Of a stretch of DNA of 64,000 bases, positions 57,611 through 64,000 are shown one piece after another. Where the stretch lies: the NCBI GenBank assembly GCA_020724265.1, contig DYHH01000006.1:1-64000 (forward strand), given 5' to 3'. The notes under the pieces were generated by a model. That model worked only from the letters and a program-made list of their open reading frames with translations. It had not been told where the DNA came from and searched no databases. This stretch comes from Melioribacter roseus. GTDB taxonomy: Bacteria > Bacteroidota > Ignavibacteria > Ignavibacteriales > Melioribacteraceae. The first letter of the stretch is position 1, and each line of letters starts with the position of its first letter. A program made the translations under genes and the position numbers.

Positions 57611-58771
57611 ATGGATATTATTCAGTCCCGTTTTAATCAAAAATATATTTTTTTTATTGCCGCCGGATTTGTTGCGACATTTCTTATATCGCTAGCCTTG
57701 CTACAGCTTTTTGCAGCTTTATTATTCTTTGGTTGGTTATTCGAAAAGAATAAATCAAAAGGAATCAATATTCCGGTATTAATAGTTTTAGCATTCGGTT
57801 TTGTTCGAATTATCTCAATAATATTTTCAAAGCATTTTGATTCAAGTATAGTTGCTGTTCAAAAAGAATTACTTTTCTACACAACTTTGGTAGCACTATC
57901 ATTTTATATAAAAACATTTTCCCGCAATTATATAATTCGTTTAATTGAAATATTTATTCACAGCGGTGCGATAGTTGCATTAATTGGCATTATACTTTTT
58001 TCATTAGGAAAAGTTCATCGTGCACAATCGTTCGGTTCCGGCTATGCTACCTTCTCTACATATTTGGTTGTTGTGCTGATGTTTATACTTTCGTTTCATT
58101 CATATTTCAAATCACGTGAGAAATTAATTTTATGGATAGCAGAAACTAGTCTAATTATTTCCGGTATAATTTTAGCGATGGGAAGAGCGGATATTGCAAT
58201 AGCAATATTACTCGGATTAATTATTATTTTCTTCAGAAAAGTTACTATCGGAAAGTTAAGTATAACATTTTTTGTCGCTTTTGTAATTACTTTTGCCGCT
58301 CTTCAGTTAAATAGTGAAGAATCACAAAAGCGAGTTGCAGACCCAACAACCCTTTCAGACAGAGATATTTTATATGAAGGATTTTTTGATCTAGCTTTGG
58401 AGCATCCATTATTTGGTTTTGGACCAAGAACATTTCACGATATTTTCCCTCATAAAGAGAAATTAGCCGATAAAAAAGTTGGAAGCTGGCATAACGATTT
58501 TGTTCAAACATATTTGGAAAGCGGAATTTTTGCTCTAATTCTATTATTATTTTTAATTTATACTGTTTTTGCTAAGGCTAACTGGGTAATTTTCAAACCC
58601 AAAAGAATGATAACAATAGAACCGGAAAAATTTGCCGCCATATTTGGCTTTATTGCTGTTTTGCTTTCAGGATTAACCGGTGTATTTCTTTATTCACCGA
58701 TCATTTCGCTGTTATTTGCATTTCTTATTTCTTTATTTTCGTATTTTTTCTATCTTAATGAGGTTTTTTAA
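57611..58771 (+). CDS. O-antigen ligase/polymerase family protein
   Basis: This 386-residue membrane protein has about ten to twelve helices with the Wzy_C-type block: DRDILYEGFFDLALEHPLFGFGPRTFHDIF and, after it, GSWHNDFVQTYLESGIFALI. These belong to WaaL/Wzy enzymes that join or polymerise undecaprenyl-linked glycans on the periplasmic side. Ligase and polymerase cannot be told apart from sequence alone. It starts 11 bases after the ABC exporter. Confidence 0.85.
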   Translation: MDIIQSRFNQKYIFFIAAGFVATFLISLALLQLFAALLFFGWLFEKNKSKGINIPVLIVLAFGFVRIISIIFSKHFDSSIVAVQKELLFYTTLVALSFYIKTFSRNYIIRLIEIFIHSGAIVALIGIILFSLGKVHRAQSFGSGYATFSTYLVVVLMFILSFHSYFKSREKLILWIAETSLIISGIILAMGRADIAIAILLGLIIIFFRKVTIGKLSITFFVAFVITFAALQLNSEESQKRVADPTTLSDRDILYEGFFDLALEHPLFGFGPRTFHDIFPHKEKLADKKVGSWHNDFVQTYLESGIFALILLLFLIYTVFAKANWVIFKPKRMITIEPEKFAAIFGFIAVLLSGLTGVFLYSPIISLLFAFLISLFSYFFYLNEVF

Positions 58772-58804
58772 GCAGAACTAAAATCACAATTCTCTTGTGT
58801 TGAT

Positions 58805-58832
58805 TTGACATTTGAATTTTTCAAAGTATATT
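58805..58832 (+). promoter_or_regulatory. Sigma70-type promoter of the lectin-like gene
   Basis: A perfect TTGACA (58805-58810) and TATATT (58827-58832) are 16 bases apart, about 50 bases before the ATG at 58882. It is the best promoter match I found in the window and fits the isolated gene after it. Confidence 0.5.
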
Positions 58833-58881
58833 AAGGCATAAAGAAAATTTATTTTACTACCATCATTAAAGGAGGATACAC

Positions 58882-59229
58882 ATGAAAAAAACATTATTTG
58901 CAGCTCTGTTTTTGATACTTTCATTGGGCTTATTTGCTCAACAAATTGAAAGCGGTGTTTTTGATGTTAATACCAACACAAAAGGTTATTCTTTAGATAA
59001 GAATAGCGGTGACAGAATCTTCACTTTGGAAGTAAGATTCAACAAACCTTTTGAAACTATTCCTAATGTAACTGTTGGTTTAAATAAGATGGAGTTTGAT
59101 AAAAACACAAATGCAAGAGTGGATGTGCAGGCAACAGCAGTTTCACGCGATGGATTTGTACTTAGAATAAAAACTTGGGGCGATTCCAGAGTTCTTGTTC
59201 TTGGAGGAAGTTGGGTAGCACATAACTAA
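58882..59229 (+). CDS. Secreted H-type lectin-like protein
   Basis: This 115-residue protein has a signal peptide (cleavage near residue 19, LFAQ) and a single small beta domain. The pattern LEVRFNKPFETIPNVTVGLN followed by the RIKTWGDSRV stretch and a terminal SWVAHN matches what I recall of the H-type lectin fold, which binds GalNAc-like sugars in snails and Dictyostelium. A strong AAAGGAGG site precedes the ATG, a consensus-like promoter lies upstream and a long terminator downstream. Sugar binding and a role with the surrounding glycan genes are inference. Confidence 0.7.
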   Translation: MKKTLFAALFLILSLGLFAQQIESGVFDVNTNTKGYSLDKNSGDRIFTLEVRFNKPFETIPNVTVGLNKMEFDKNTNARVDVQATAVSRDGFVLRIKTWGDSRVLVLGGSWVAHN

Positions 59230-59241
59230 TTTCTTTTTTTG

Positions 59242-59295
59242 AGGCTGATTAATTAATTGACATTAATTGTCTTCAATTGTTAATCAGCCTTTTCA
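59242..59295 (+). terminator. Intrinsic terminator after the lectin-like gene
   Basis: AGGCTGATTAA (59242-59252) pairs perfectly with TTAATCAGCCT (59280-59290). The inner part adds AATTGA/TCAATT and GACA/TGTC stems, and TTTT follows. It isolates the lectin-like gene from the glycosyltransferase genes after it. Confidence 0.85.
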
Positions 59296-59357
59296 TTTAT
59301 TACCTTTCTCACCAATAAAACTTATATTTACCTGTCAAAACATTCCGCACTGGTTAT

Positions 59358-60557
59358 ATGAAGAAAATTCTTGTTATTACCACATTTAATAATCATTTTC
59401 ATTTTTTCCGAAGGCTTCAAAATGTATTGAAGCAATTCCAATATGAGATGCATTTTCTTACAAATAAATACTCAATTATTAGAGAAGCCGGAGAAGATGA
59501 TCTCATAATTGAACCGTTTGAAAAAGATGTAGCAACTTCAAATGAGATTGAAGTTGAAAACTCATTTGAGGTTGCCGCTAATTTTATAGATAAAAAATTA
59601 GCTGTTAATATTGCTAATGTAGTTTGGAAGAAATTGGAAACTTGCTATGCAAAGTTCGATTATGATTATATCTTTATGTGGGGCGGTGTTCGTTTGATTG
59701 AAAATACGGCATCTGAATTTGCAAGTAGGAATAATATTAAGACGCTGTTTTTTGAATTAGGTAATTTCCCTAATAAAATTTTTGTTGATCCCAAGGGGAC
59801 GAATGCACGTTCTTTTTTAGCTGTTGATTCAACAGTTTTGCTTTCTCTTCCGTATGATTTATCTTCATTTAATAACTGGAAGAATAATTACATCCAAGAA
59901 AGTCTAAAACAACATTCCGTTCCTCAAAGTAAATCTGCCGTTAATGTAGAGTATTCAAAAAACGTTTTTGATCTTATAGGGTTCTCAATTAAAAATTTCT
60001 TGAAAACGGAACCTATATTAACTAAAGAAAAATTAATCGGGAAATACTTAAGAGATTTTATAAAACTAAATTTCGATGAAATTGATATACTTAAAACCAA
60101 TTATGTATTTTTCCCGATGCAGGTTAATAAAGATGCACAACTGATTTTAAATAGTAAAGTTGGTAATCTTGAAGCGCTTGAAACAGCTAATCAATTGGCT
60201 AATGAGAAAGGTCTAAAATTACTTGTAAAGCCTCACCCCGGAGAAGTTGAGTTTGGTTTTATAAAAAAAGTAAATAAATTAAAAGAAAAACTTGGTTTTG
60301 CTTTTGTTAATAACAATACAATTGAATTGATTCAAAACGCTAAGGAGGTAATAACAATTAATTCTACAGTCGGGTTACAAGCAAAAATATTGAATAAGAA
60401 AATTACTTGTCTCGGTAAATCTTTTTATCAAAATTTCGATGAACAGATGCTGGCTGCTTATATTCAAAGTTATTTAATTGATGCTGATTTCTGGAATGAT
60501 AAACCTATTTCTATGGAAACTGTTGAACAGATTTTTGAACGAGCAAAATTAAATTAA
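59358..60557 (+). CDS. Capsule-polysaccharide-type glycosyltransferase
   Basis: This 399-residue protein has GT-B type features of the Capsule_synth/KpsS family: an N-terminal Rossmann-like start (KKILVITTFNNHFHFFRRL), a mid-protein block FMWGGVRLIENTASEFAS, and a C-terminal domain with LLVKPHPGEVEFG and ITINSTVGLQAKILNKK. Such enzymes add linker Kdo or related sugars in capsule or LPS synthesis. The donor is not evident. It opens the glycosyltransferase-flippase run after the lectin terminator. Confidence 0.75.
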   Translation: MKKILVITTFNNHFHFFRRLQNVLKQFQYEMHFLTNKYSIIREAGEDDLIIEPFEKDVATSNEIEVENSFEVAANFIDKKLAVNIANVVWKKLETCYAKFDYDYIFMWGGVRLIENTASEFASRNNIKTLFFELGNFPNKIFVDPKGTNARSFLAVDSTVLLSLPYDLSSFNNWKNNYIQESLKQHSVPQSKSAVNVEYSKNVFDLIGFSIKNFLKTEPILTKEKLIGKYLRDFIKLNFDEIDILKTNYVFFPMQVNKDAQLILNSKVGNLEALETANQLANEKGLKLLVKPHPGEVEFGFIKKVNKLKEKLGFAFVNNNTIELIQNAKEVITINSTVGLQAKILNKKITCLGKSFYQNFDEQMLAAYIQSYLIDADFWNDKPISMETVEQIFERAKLN

Positions 60558-60565
60558 GTACAATC

Positions 60566-61954
60566 GTGACTAAAGAATTTTTTAAAAAAGGTTTGCTCTT
60601 TTATTTTTTCGGTAATCTAAGCTCAAAGATTATTACACTTCTGCTCTTACCTTTGTTTACGTTTTATCTCTCACAAGAAGAATACGGATTGTTTGATATT
60701 CTTAATACTATTGTAATGTTATTTGTGCCGATTGTTGCGGTTCAATTGTTTGAAGGTGTTCTAAGATTTTTGTTGGATACAGATGATAAAGAAGAGCGCA
60801 ACCAGGTTATATCTACTTCATTTTATTTCTTGTCAATTAATTTGATTTTCCTGAATATCTTCTTTGCTGCAATAACAAGATTTGTTAGTATTCCTCACTC
60901 TACTTGGTTGATTTTATACTTTAATTTTTACTTTGTTAATTTCTTTTTACAGAGAATAGCGAGAGGAATACAACTGCAAAAGGTATTTGCTCTTTCCGGG
61001 ATAGTAAATACATTAACAATTGCTGCACTCAGCTTAGTTTTGTTGGTTATCTTTGATTTTAAAACAGATGGATTATTAATAGCATATTTCGGAGGCAGTC
61101 TTGTTTCTTCTTTTTATTTATTATTTCAAACAAAAGTATATTCATATATCTATCGCAAATCATTTAGTAGCTCGCTACTAAGCAAGCTGCTTGTTTATTC
61201 TTATCCACTTTTATTTGACGCAATGTTATGGTGGATAATGAACTTATCCGATAGGTTAATACTCGGTTATCTTCAAAGTCCGGCTGATGTAGGAATTTAC
61301 AGTGTAGCGAACAAATTTGCCGCCTTGTTAACTTTCATAAATCATATCTTTTATTTGGTTTGGCAGGAATTTGCAATTCTTCAGTCGAAGCAAACCGGAA
61401 GTAGTAAAGAATATAGAAAGATATTTTCCGAATATATGAAAGTACAGTTTACCGGTGTAATTCTTTTAATGCCTGTTTCTAAAATTGCAATTGAACTTTT
61501 CATCGATGAAAAATTTATTTCATCTTATTTATTTGTGCCGCCATTATTAATTGGTGCAATGTTCTCCGCGTTCGCAGCTTTTTACGGGCTATTTTATCAA
61601 ATTGAGAAAAATACATTAGGTGCTCTATTTACCTCGTTAATTGCAGGAATTATTAACGTTACTGCAAACTTATTGTTAATTCCCATTTACGGAATCTGGG
61701 CTGCTGCAATAACAACATTGTGTTCTTTTTTAATTCTTTGGTTTATTCGTGTAGTAATTTTGAAACGATTTATTGCCTATGAAACAATATTTTCGCTTCA
61801 ACTATTTATTGCAATAATCTTCTTGGCAATGGGTCTATTTTTATATTACACTGAGGGAATATTGTATCAAACTATAAATTTATTTGGTGCTGTTACACTT
61901 TTTGTATATCTAAATAAGAAATTGATTAAGGGAATTGTAACTCGTAATCTTTAA
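60566..61954 (+). CDS. Wzx-type polysaccharide flippase
   Basis: This 462-residue inner-membrane protein has about 14 helices and belongs to the MATE/MOP-type polysaccharide flippases: KGLLFYFFGNLSSKIITLLLLPLFTFYLSQEEYGLFDILNT at the start is typical, given here as the short motif YLSQEEYGLFD. It moves undecaprenyl-linked oligosaccharide units to the periplasm, where the Wzy/WaaL-type enzyme at 57611 could use them. The start is GTG at 60566, nine bases after the previous stop. Confidence 0.88.
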   Translation: MTKEFFKKGLLFYFFGNLSSKIITLLLLPLFTFYLSQEEYGLFDILNTIVMLFVPIVAVQLFEGVLRFLLDTDDKEERNQVISTSFYFLSINLIFLNIFFAAITRFVSIPHSTWLILYFNFYFVNFFLQRIARGIQLQKVFALSGIVNTLTIAALSLVLLVIFDFKTDGLLIAYFGGSLVSSFYLLFQTKVYSYIYRKSFSSSLLSKLLVYSYPLLFDAMLWWIMNLSDRLILGYLQSPADVGIYSVANKFAALLTFINHIFYLVWQEFAILQSKQTGSSKEYRKIFSEYMKVQFTGVILLMPVSKIAIELFIDEKFISSYLFVPPLLIGAMFSAFAAFYGLFYQIEKNTLGALFTSLIAGIINVTANLLLIPIYGIWAAAITTLCSFLILWFIRVVILKRFIAYETIFSLQLFIAIIFLAMGLFLYYTEGILYQTINLFGAVTLFVYLNKKLIKGIVTRNL

Positions 61955-61959
61955 GACTC

Positions 61960-63054
61960 ATGATAAATAAAACAAACGTATTACATATTACTGTCCGCGC
62001 TGATATTGGTGGTGGACCCGAACACGTTTTTAGATTAATTACTGGTGATTTTGAAAGCGTTAAACACTTTATCGCCGCTCCAAATAATAAACCATATTTT
62101 TTGAAATTCAAAAATGCCGTAGGAGAATCAAACTGTTTAGAGATACCTTTCCGAAAGTTTGAGATCAAGGCATTGTTCAAATTGTTTCATTTCGTTAGAA
62201 GTAATAATGTTTCGATTATCCACTCACACGGAAAGGGAGCAGGAATTTATGGGAGACTTCTATCTTTATTAACCGGCAGAAAAGCTATTCACACACTTCA
62301 CGGATTCCATATTGGTAATTACAATAAAATTCAAAAATATCTTTATATAAGTTTAGAAAGAGTTTTATCAATTTTCACTTATAAAATTATTGCAGTTTCG
62401 GTAGGTGAAAAGAATAAAATTGTTCAAGCAGGTTTTTGCCAAGAACAGAAAATAGTTGTAATTCCAAACGGGGTAATTATTCCAAAAGAAAAAGTAATTC
62501 AGCTCAACTTTTTACAGAAACCTAAAAAAGTTATTTCGTTCACCCGCTTTAATTATCAAAAAAATACCGAGATGATTGTTGATATATGTAAACTGCTAAA
62601 AAACCTTTCGATCGTCGATGATTTTGAATTTCAAATTTACGGAGATGGCGAAGATTTCAGTAAAATTAAAAAGTTAATTTCTGAAGAAAACTTCGACAAA
62701 ATAATTAATCTTGCCGGACCCGATCCTGATGCACGAAATAAATTAGTCGATGGCTTTTGTTATATTTCAACTTCAAGATGGGAAGGTCTTCCTATTAGCC
62801 TTTTGGAAGCAATGGCAGTTGGATTACCGGTAATTGCAACAAATGTTGTAGGGAACAGAGACATTATTGAAAATTATAAAGATGGATTTTTGTTTGACTC
62901 AGATAATCTAAGTGAAGCAGCAAAAATATTATCCGAGCTTGCAGTCAGTAAAGACTTGTGGGAAAAAGTATCATCAGGCGCTATTAAAAAAGTAGAAGAA
63001 AATTTTAGTATAAAAAAAATGATAACTCAAATTGAGGAATTATATCTAAGTTGA
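61960..63054 (+). CDS. GT4-family glycosyltransferase
   Basis: This 364-residue GT-B enzyme has an N-terminal acceptor domain (VLHITVRADIGGGPEHV, IHSHGKGAGIYGRLL, IHTLHGFH) and a C-terminal nucleotide-sugar domain with VISFTRFNYQKN and the E-x7-E type motif in WEGLPISLLEAMAVGLP. It adds one sugar, type unknown, to the growing glycan on the cytoplasmic side. It begins six bases after the flippase. Confidence 0.87.
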   Translation: MINKTNVLHITVRADIGGGPEHVFRLITGDFESVKHFIAAPNNKPYFLKFKNAVGESNCLEIPFRKFEIKALFKLFHFVRSNNVSIIHSHGKGAGIYGRLLSLLTGRKAIHTLHGFHIGNYNKIQKYLYISLERVLSIFTYKIIAVSVGEKNKIVQAGFCQEQKIVVIPNGVIIPKEKVIQLNFLQKPKKVISFTRFNYQKNTEMIVDICKLLKNLSIVDDFEFQIYGDGEDFSKIKKLISEENFDKIINLAGPDPDARNKLVDGFCYISTSRWEGLPISLLEAMAVGLPVIATNVVGNRDIIENYKDGFLFDSDNLSEAAKILSELAVSKDLWEKVSSGAIKKVEENFSIKKMITQIEELYLS

Positions 63055-64000
63055 GAACAGCTATTGTACATGAATGGTTTGTAGATTTTATGGGCTCTGA
63101 AAAATGTGTTGAATCTTTCAATAATATTTATCCTGAAAGTGATGTATTTGCCTTAATTGATTTTTTAGATGAATCGGATAGGCAAAAAATCTTAAAAGGT
63201 AAAAAAGCTAAAACAAGCTTTATACAAAGATTACCGAAATCAAGAACATCTTATAGAACTTACCTGCCGTTATTTCCTTTAGCTATCGAACAACTGGATA
63301 TTTCCAAGTATGATGTTGTTATTTCAAGTTCGCATTCGGTTGCAAAAGGTGTTTTGACAAATAGTAAGCAACTTCATATTTGTTACTGTCATACACCTAT
63401 GCGGTATGCGTGGGATTTGTATCATCAATATATTTATGAAAGCGGTCTTCATAAGGGAATAAAAGGAGCCGTTGCCAAGTATTTTCTTCATAAAATTAGA
63501 ATGTGGGATTACATTTCATCTCAAAGAGTTGATCATTTTATAGCCAACTCAAACTACATAGCGAAGCGAATTAATAAAGTTTACAGTAGAGACGCAGATG
63601 TAATTTATCCCCCGGTTGATGTGGATAAATTTCAACTGAATAAACAAAAGGATGATTATTATTTAATTGTTGCACGGTTTGTTCCATATAAAAAAGTAGA
63701 TGTAGTTGTTGAAGCGTTTACAAAAATGCCGGATAAAAAGCTAATTGTTATCGGAAGCGGTCCGGACGAGGAAAAGATTAAAAAACTTGCAGAGAAGAAT
63801 ATTGAATTATTAGGATTTCAGAGTGATGATGAATTGAAGAAATATATGCAGAATGCTAAAGCATTTATCTATGCTGCCGAAGAAGATTTCGGTATTACAA
63901 TAGTTGAGGCTCAAGCTGCGGGTACTCCGGTTATTGCTTATGGTTTAGGAGGTGCAAATGAGACTGTTATTCAAGGTAAAACCGGAATATTATTTCCTGA
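63051..64000 (+). CDS. GT4-family glycosyltransferase, cut by window end
   Basis: An ORF of at least 316 residues that is open at the right edge. It starts with TTG at 63051, overlapping the stop of the previous gene by four bases (TTGA). The sequence resembles WbaZ-like mannosyltransferases: AIVHEWFVDFMGSEKC, VISSSHSVAKGVLT, CYCHTPMRYAWD, ANSNYIAKRI, VIYPPVDVDKF, LIVARFVPYKKVD, and EEDFGITIVEAQAAGTPVIAYG with the E-x7-E motif. It probably adds mannose or a similar sugar to the same glycan. Confidence 0.85.
   Translation, partial: MRTAIVHEWFVDFMGSEKCVESFNNIYPESDVFALIDFLDESDRQKILKGKKAKTSFIQRLPKSRTSYRTYLPLFPLAIEQLDISKYDVVISSSHSVAKGVLTNSKQLHICYCHTPMRYAWDLYHQYIYESGLHKGIKGAVAKYFLHKIRMWDYISSQRVDHFIANSNYIAKRINKVYSRDADVIYPPVDVDKFQLNKQKDDYYLIVARFVPYKKVDVVVEAFTKMPDKKLIVIGSGPDEEKIKKLAEKNIELLGFQSDDELKKYMQNAKAFIYAAEEDFGITIVEAQAAGTPVIAYGLGGANETVIQGKTGILFP

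Overview
The window is a 64 kb piece of an AT-rich (my estimate is mid-30s % GC) Gram-negative chromosome. It most likely comes from the Ignavibacteriota/Chlorobi side of the Bacteroidota superphylum. The main reason is the type IX secretion C-terminal sorting domain of the form QNYPNPFNPSTTI...GVYFYRLT...KKMLLLR, present intact in one protein (8171-9673) and as a lone remnant (18699-18959). A PorV/PorQ-like barrel, lipobox lipoproteins, LolA, and an MsbA plus O-antigen type gene set point the same way. Assignment to genus is not possible from reading alone. Almost all genes are on the + strand, densely packed, often with 1-4 nt stop/start overlaps, and with several TTG or GTG starts.

Region by region. 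1-1552: the 3' two thirds of a tRNA-Arg(CCT), a small CxxC protein on the - strand, a secreted HEAT-repeat protein with its own promoter and terminator, and a 33-residue membrane peptide with a strong ribosome binding site. 1553-6852: a five-gene amino-acid operon (GNAT acetyltransferase, ornithine/alanine racemase family enzyme, Na+/solute symporter, M20 amidohydrolase, second alanine racemase family enzyme). 6893-13278: accessory surface functions, namely a beta-lactamase-fold lipoprotein, a type IX cargo protein whose sorting domain carries an in-frame palindromic insert, a PorV-like barrel, small membrane proteins and lipoproteins. 13387-18702: a large uncharacterised Rossmann-fold protein, an EIIA-Ntr-like protein, hisS, two small unknowns and a TrmH-family rRNA methyltransferase, followed by the orphan sorting-domain remnant.

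19049-27901 is the classic rimP-nusA-infB-rbfA-truB-ribF-rpsO-pnp transcription/translation operon, closed by a strong intrinsic terminator. It also has a terminator-like hairpin immediately before the rimP start codon. 27964-39452 continues with dus, RNase G, transaldolase, gcvT, comB, ftsK, lolA, a YbhN-type membrane protein, an outer-membrane barrel, uppP and a cyclophilin lipoprotein. 39457-43724 holds an NSS-family transporter with a tiny MetS-like partner that is easy to miss, holA, an ECF sigma factor with a probable membrane anti-sigma protein, and a zinc-independent L31. 43878-54559 holds rsmB, a RodZ-like HTH protein, ligA, a STAS protein, a second Na+/solute symporter, a HAD phosphatase, a PgpH-type 7TM-HD c-di-AMP phosphodiesterase and a Xer recombinase. 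54556-64000 is the start of a surface-polysaccharide locus: MsbA exporter, O-antigen ligase/polymerase, a secreted H-type-lectin-like protein, a capsule-type glycosyltransferase, a Wzx flippase and two GT-B glycosyltransferases, the last cut by the window end.

I see no CRISPR array, insertion sequence, prophage or plasmid signature. The most notable items are the palindromic in-frame insert in the sorting domain, the double-racemase operon, the hidden MetS-like peptide, the hairpin that forms most of the rimP-nusA leader, and the isolated lectin gene inside the polysaccharide locus. None of these is proven to be a new system.
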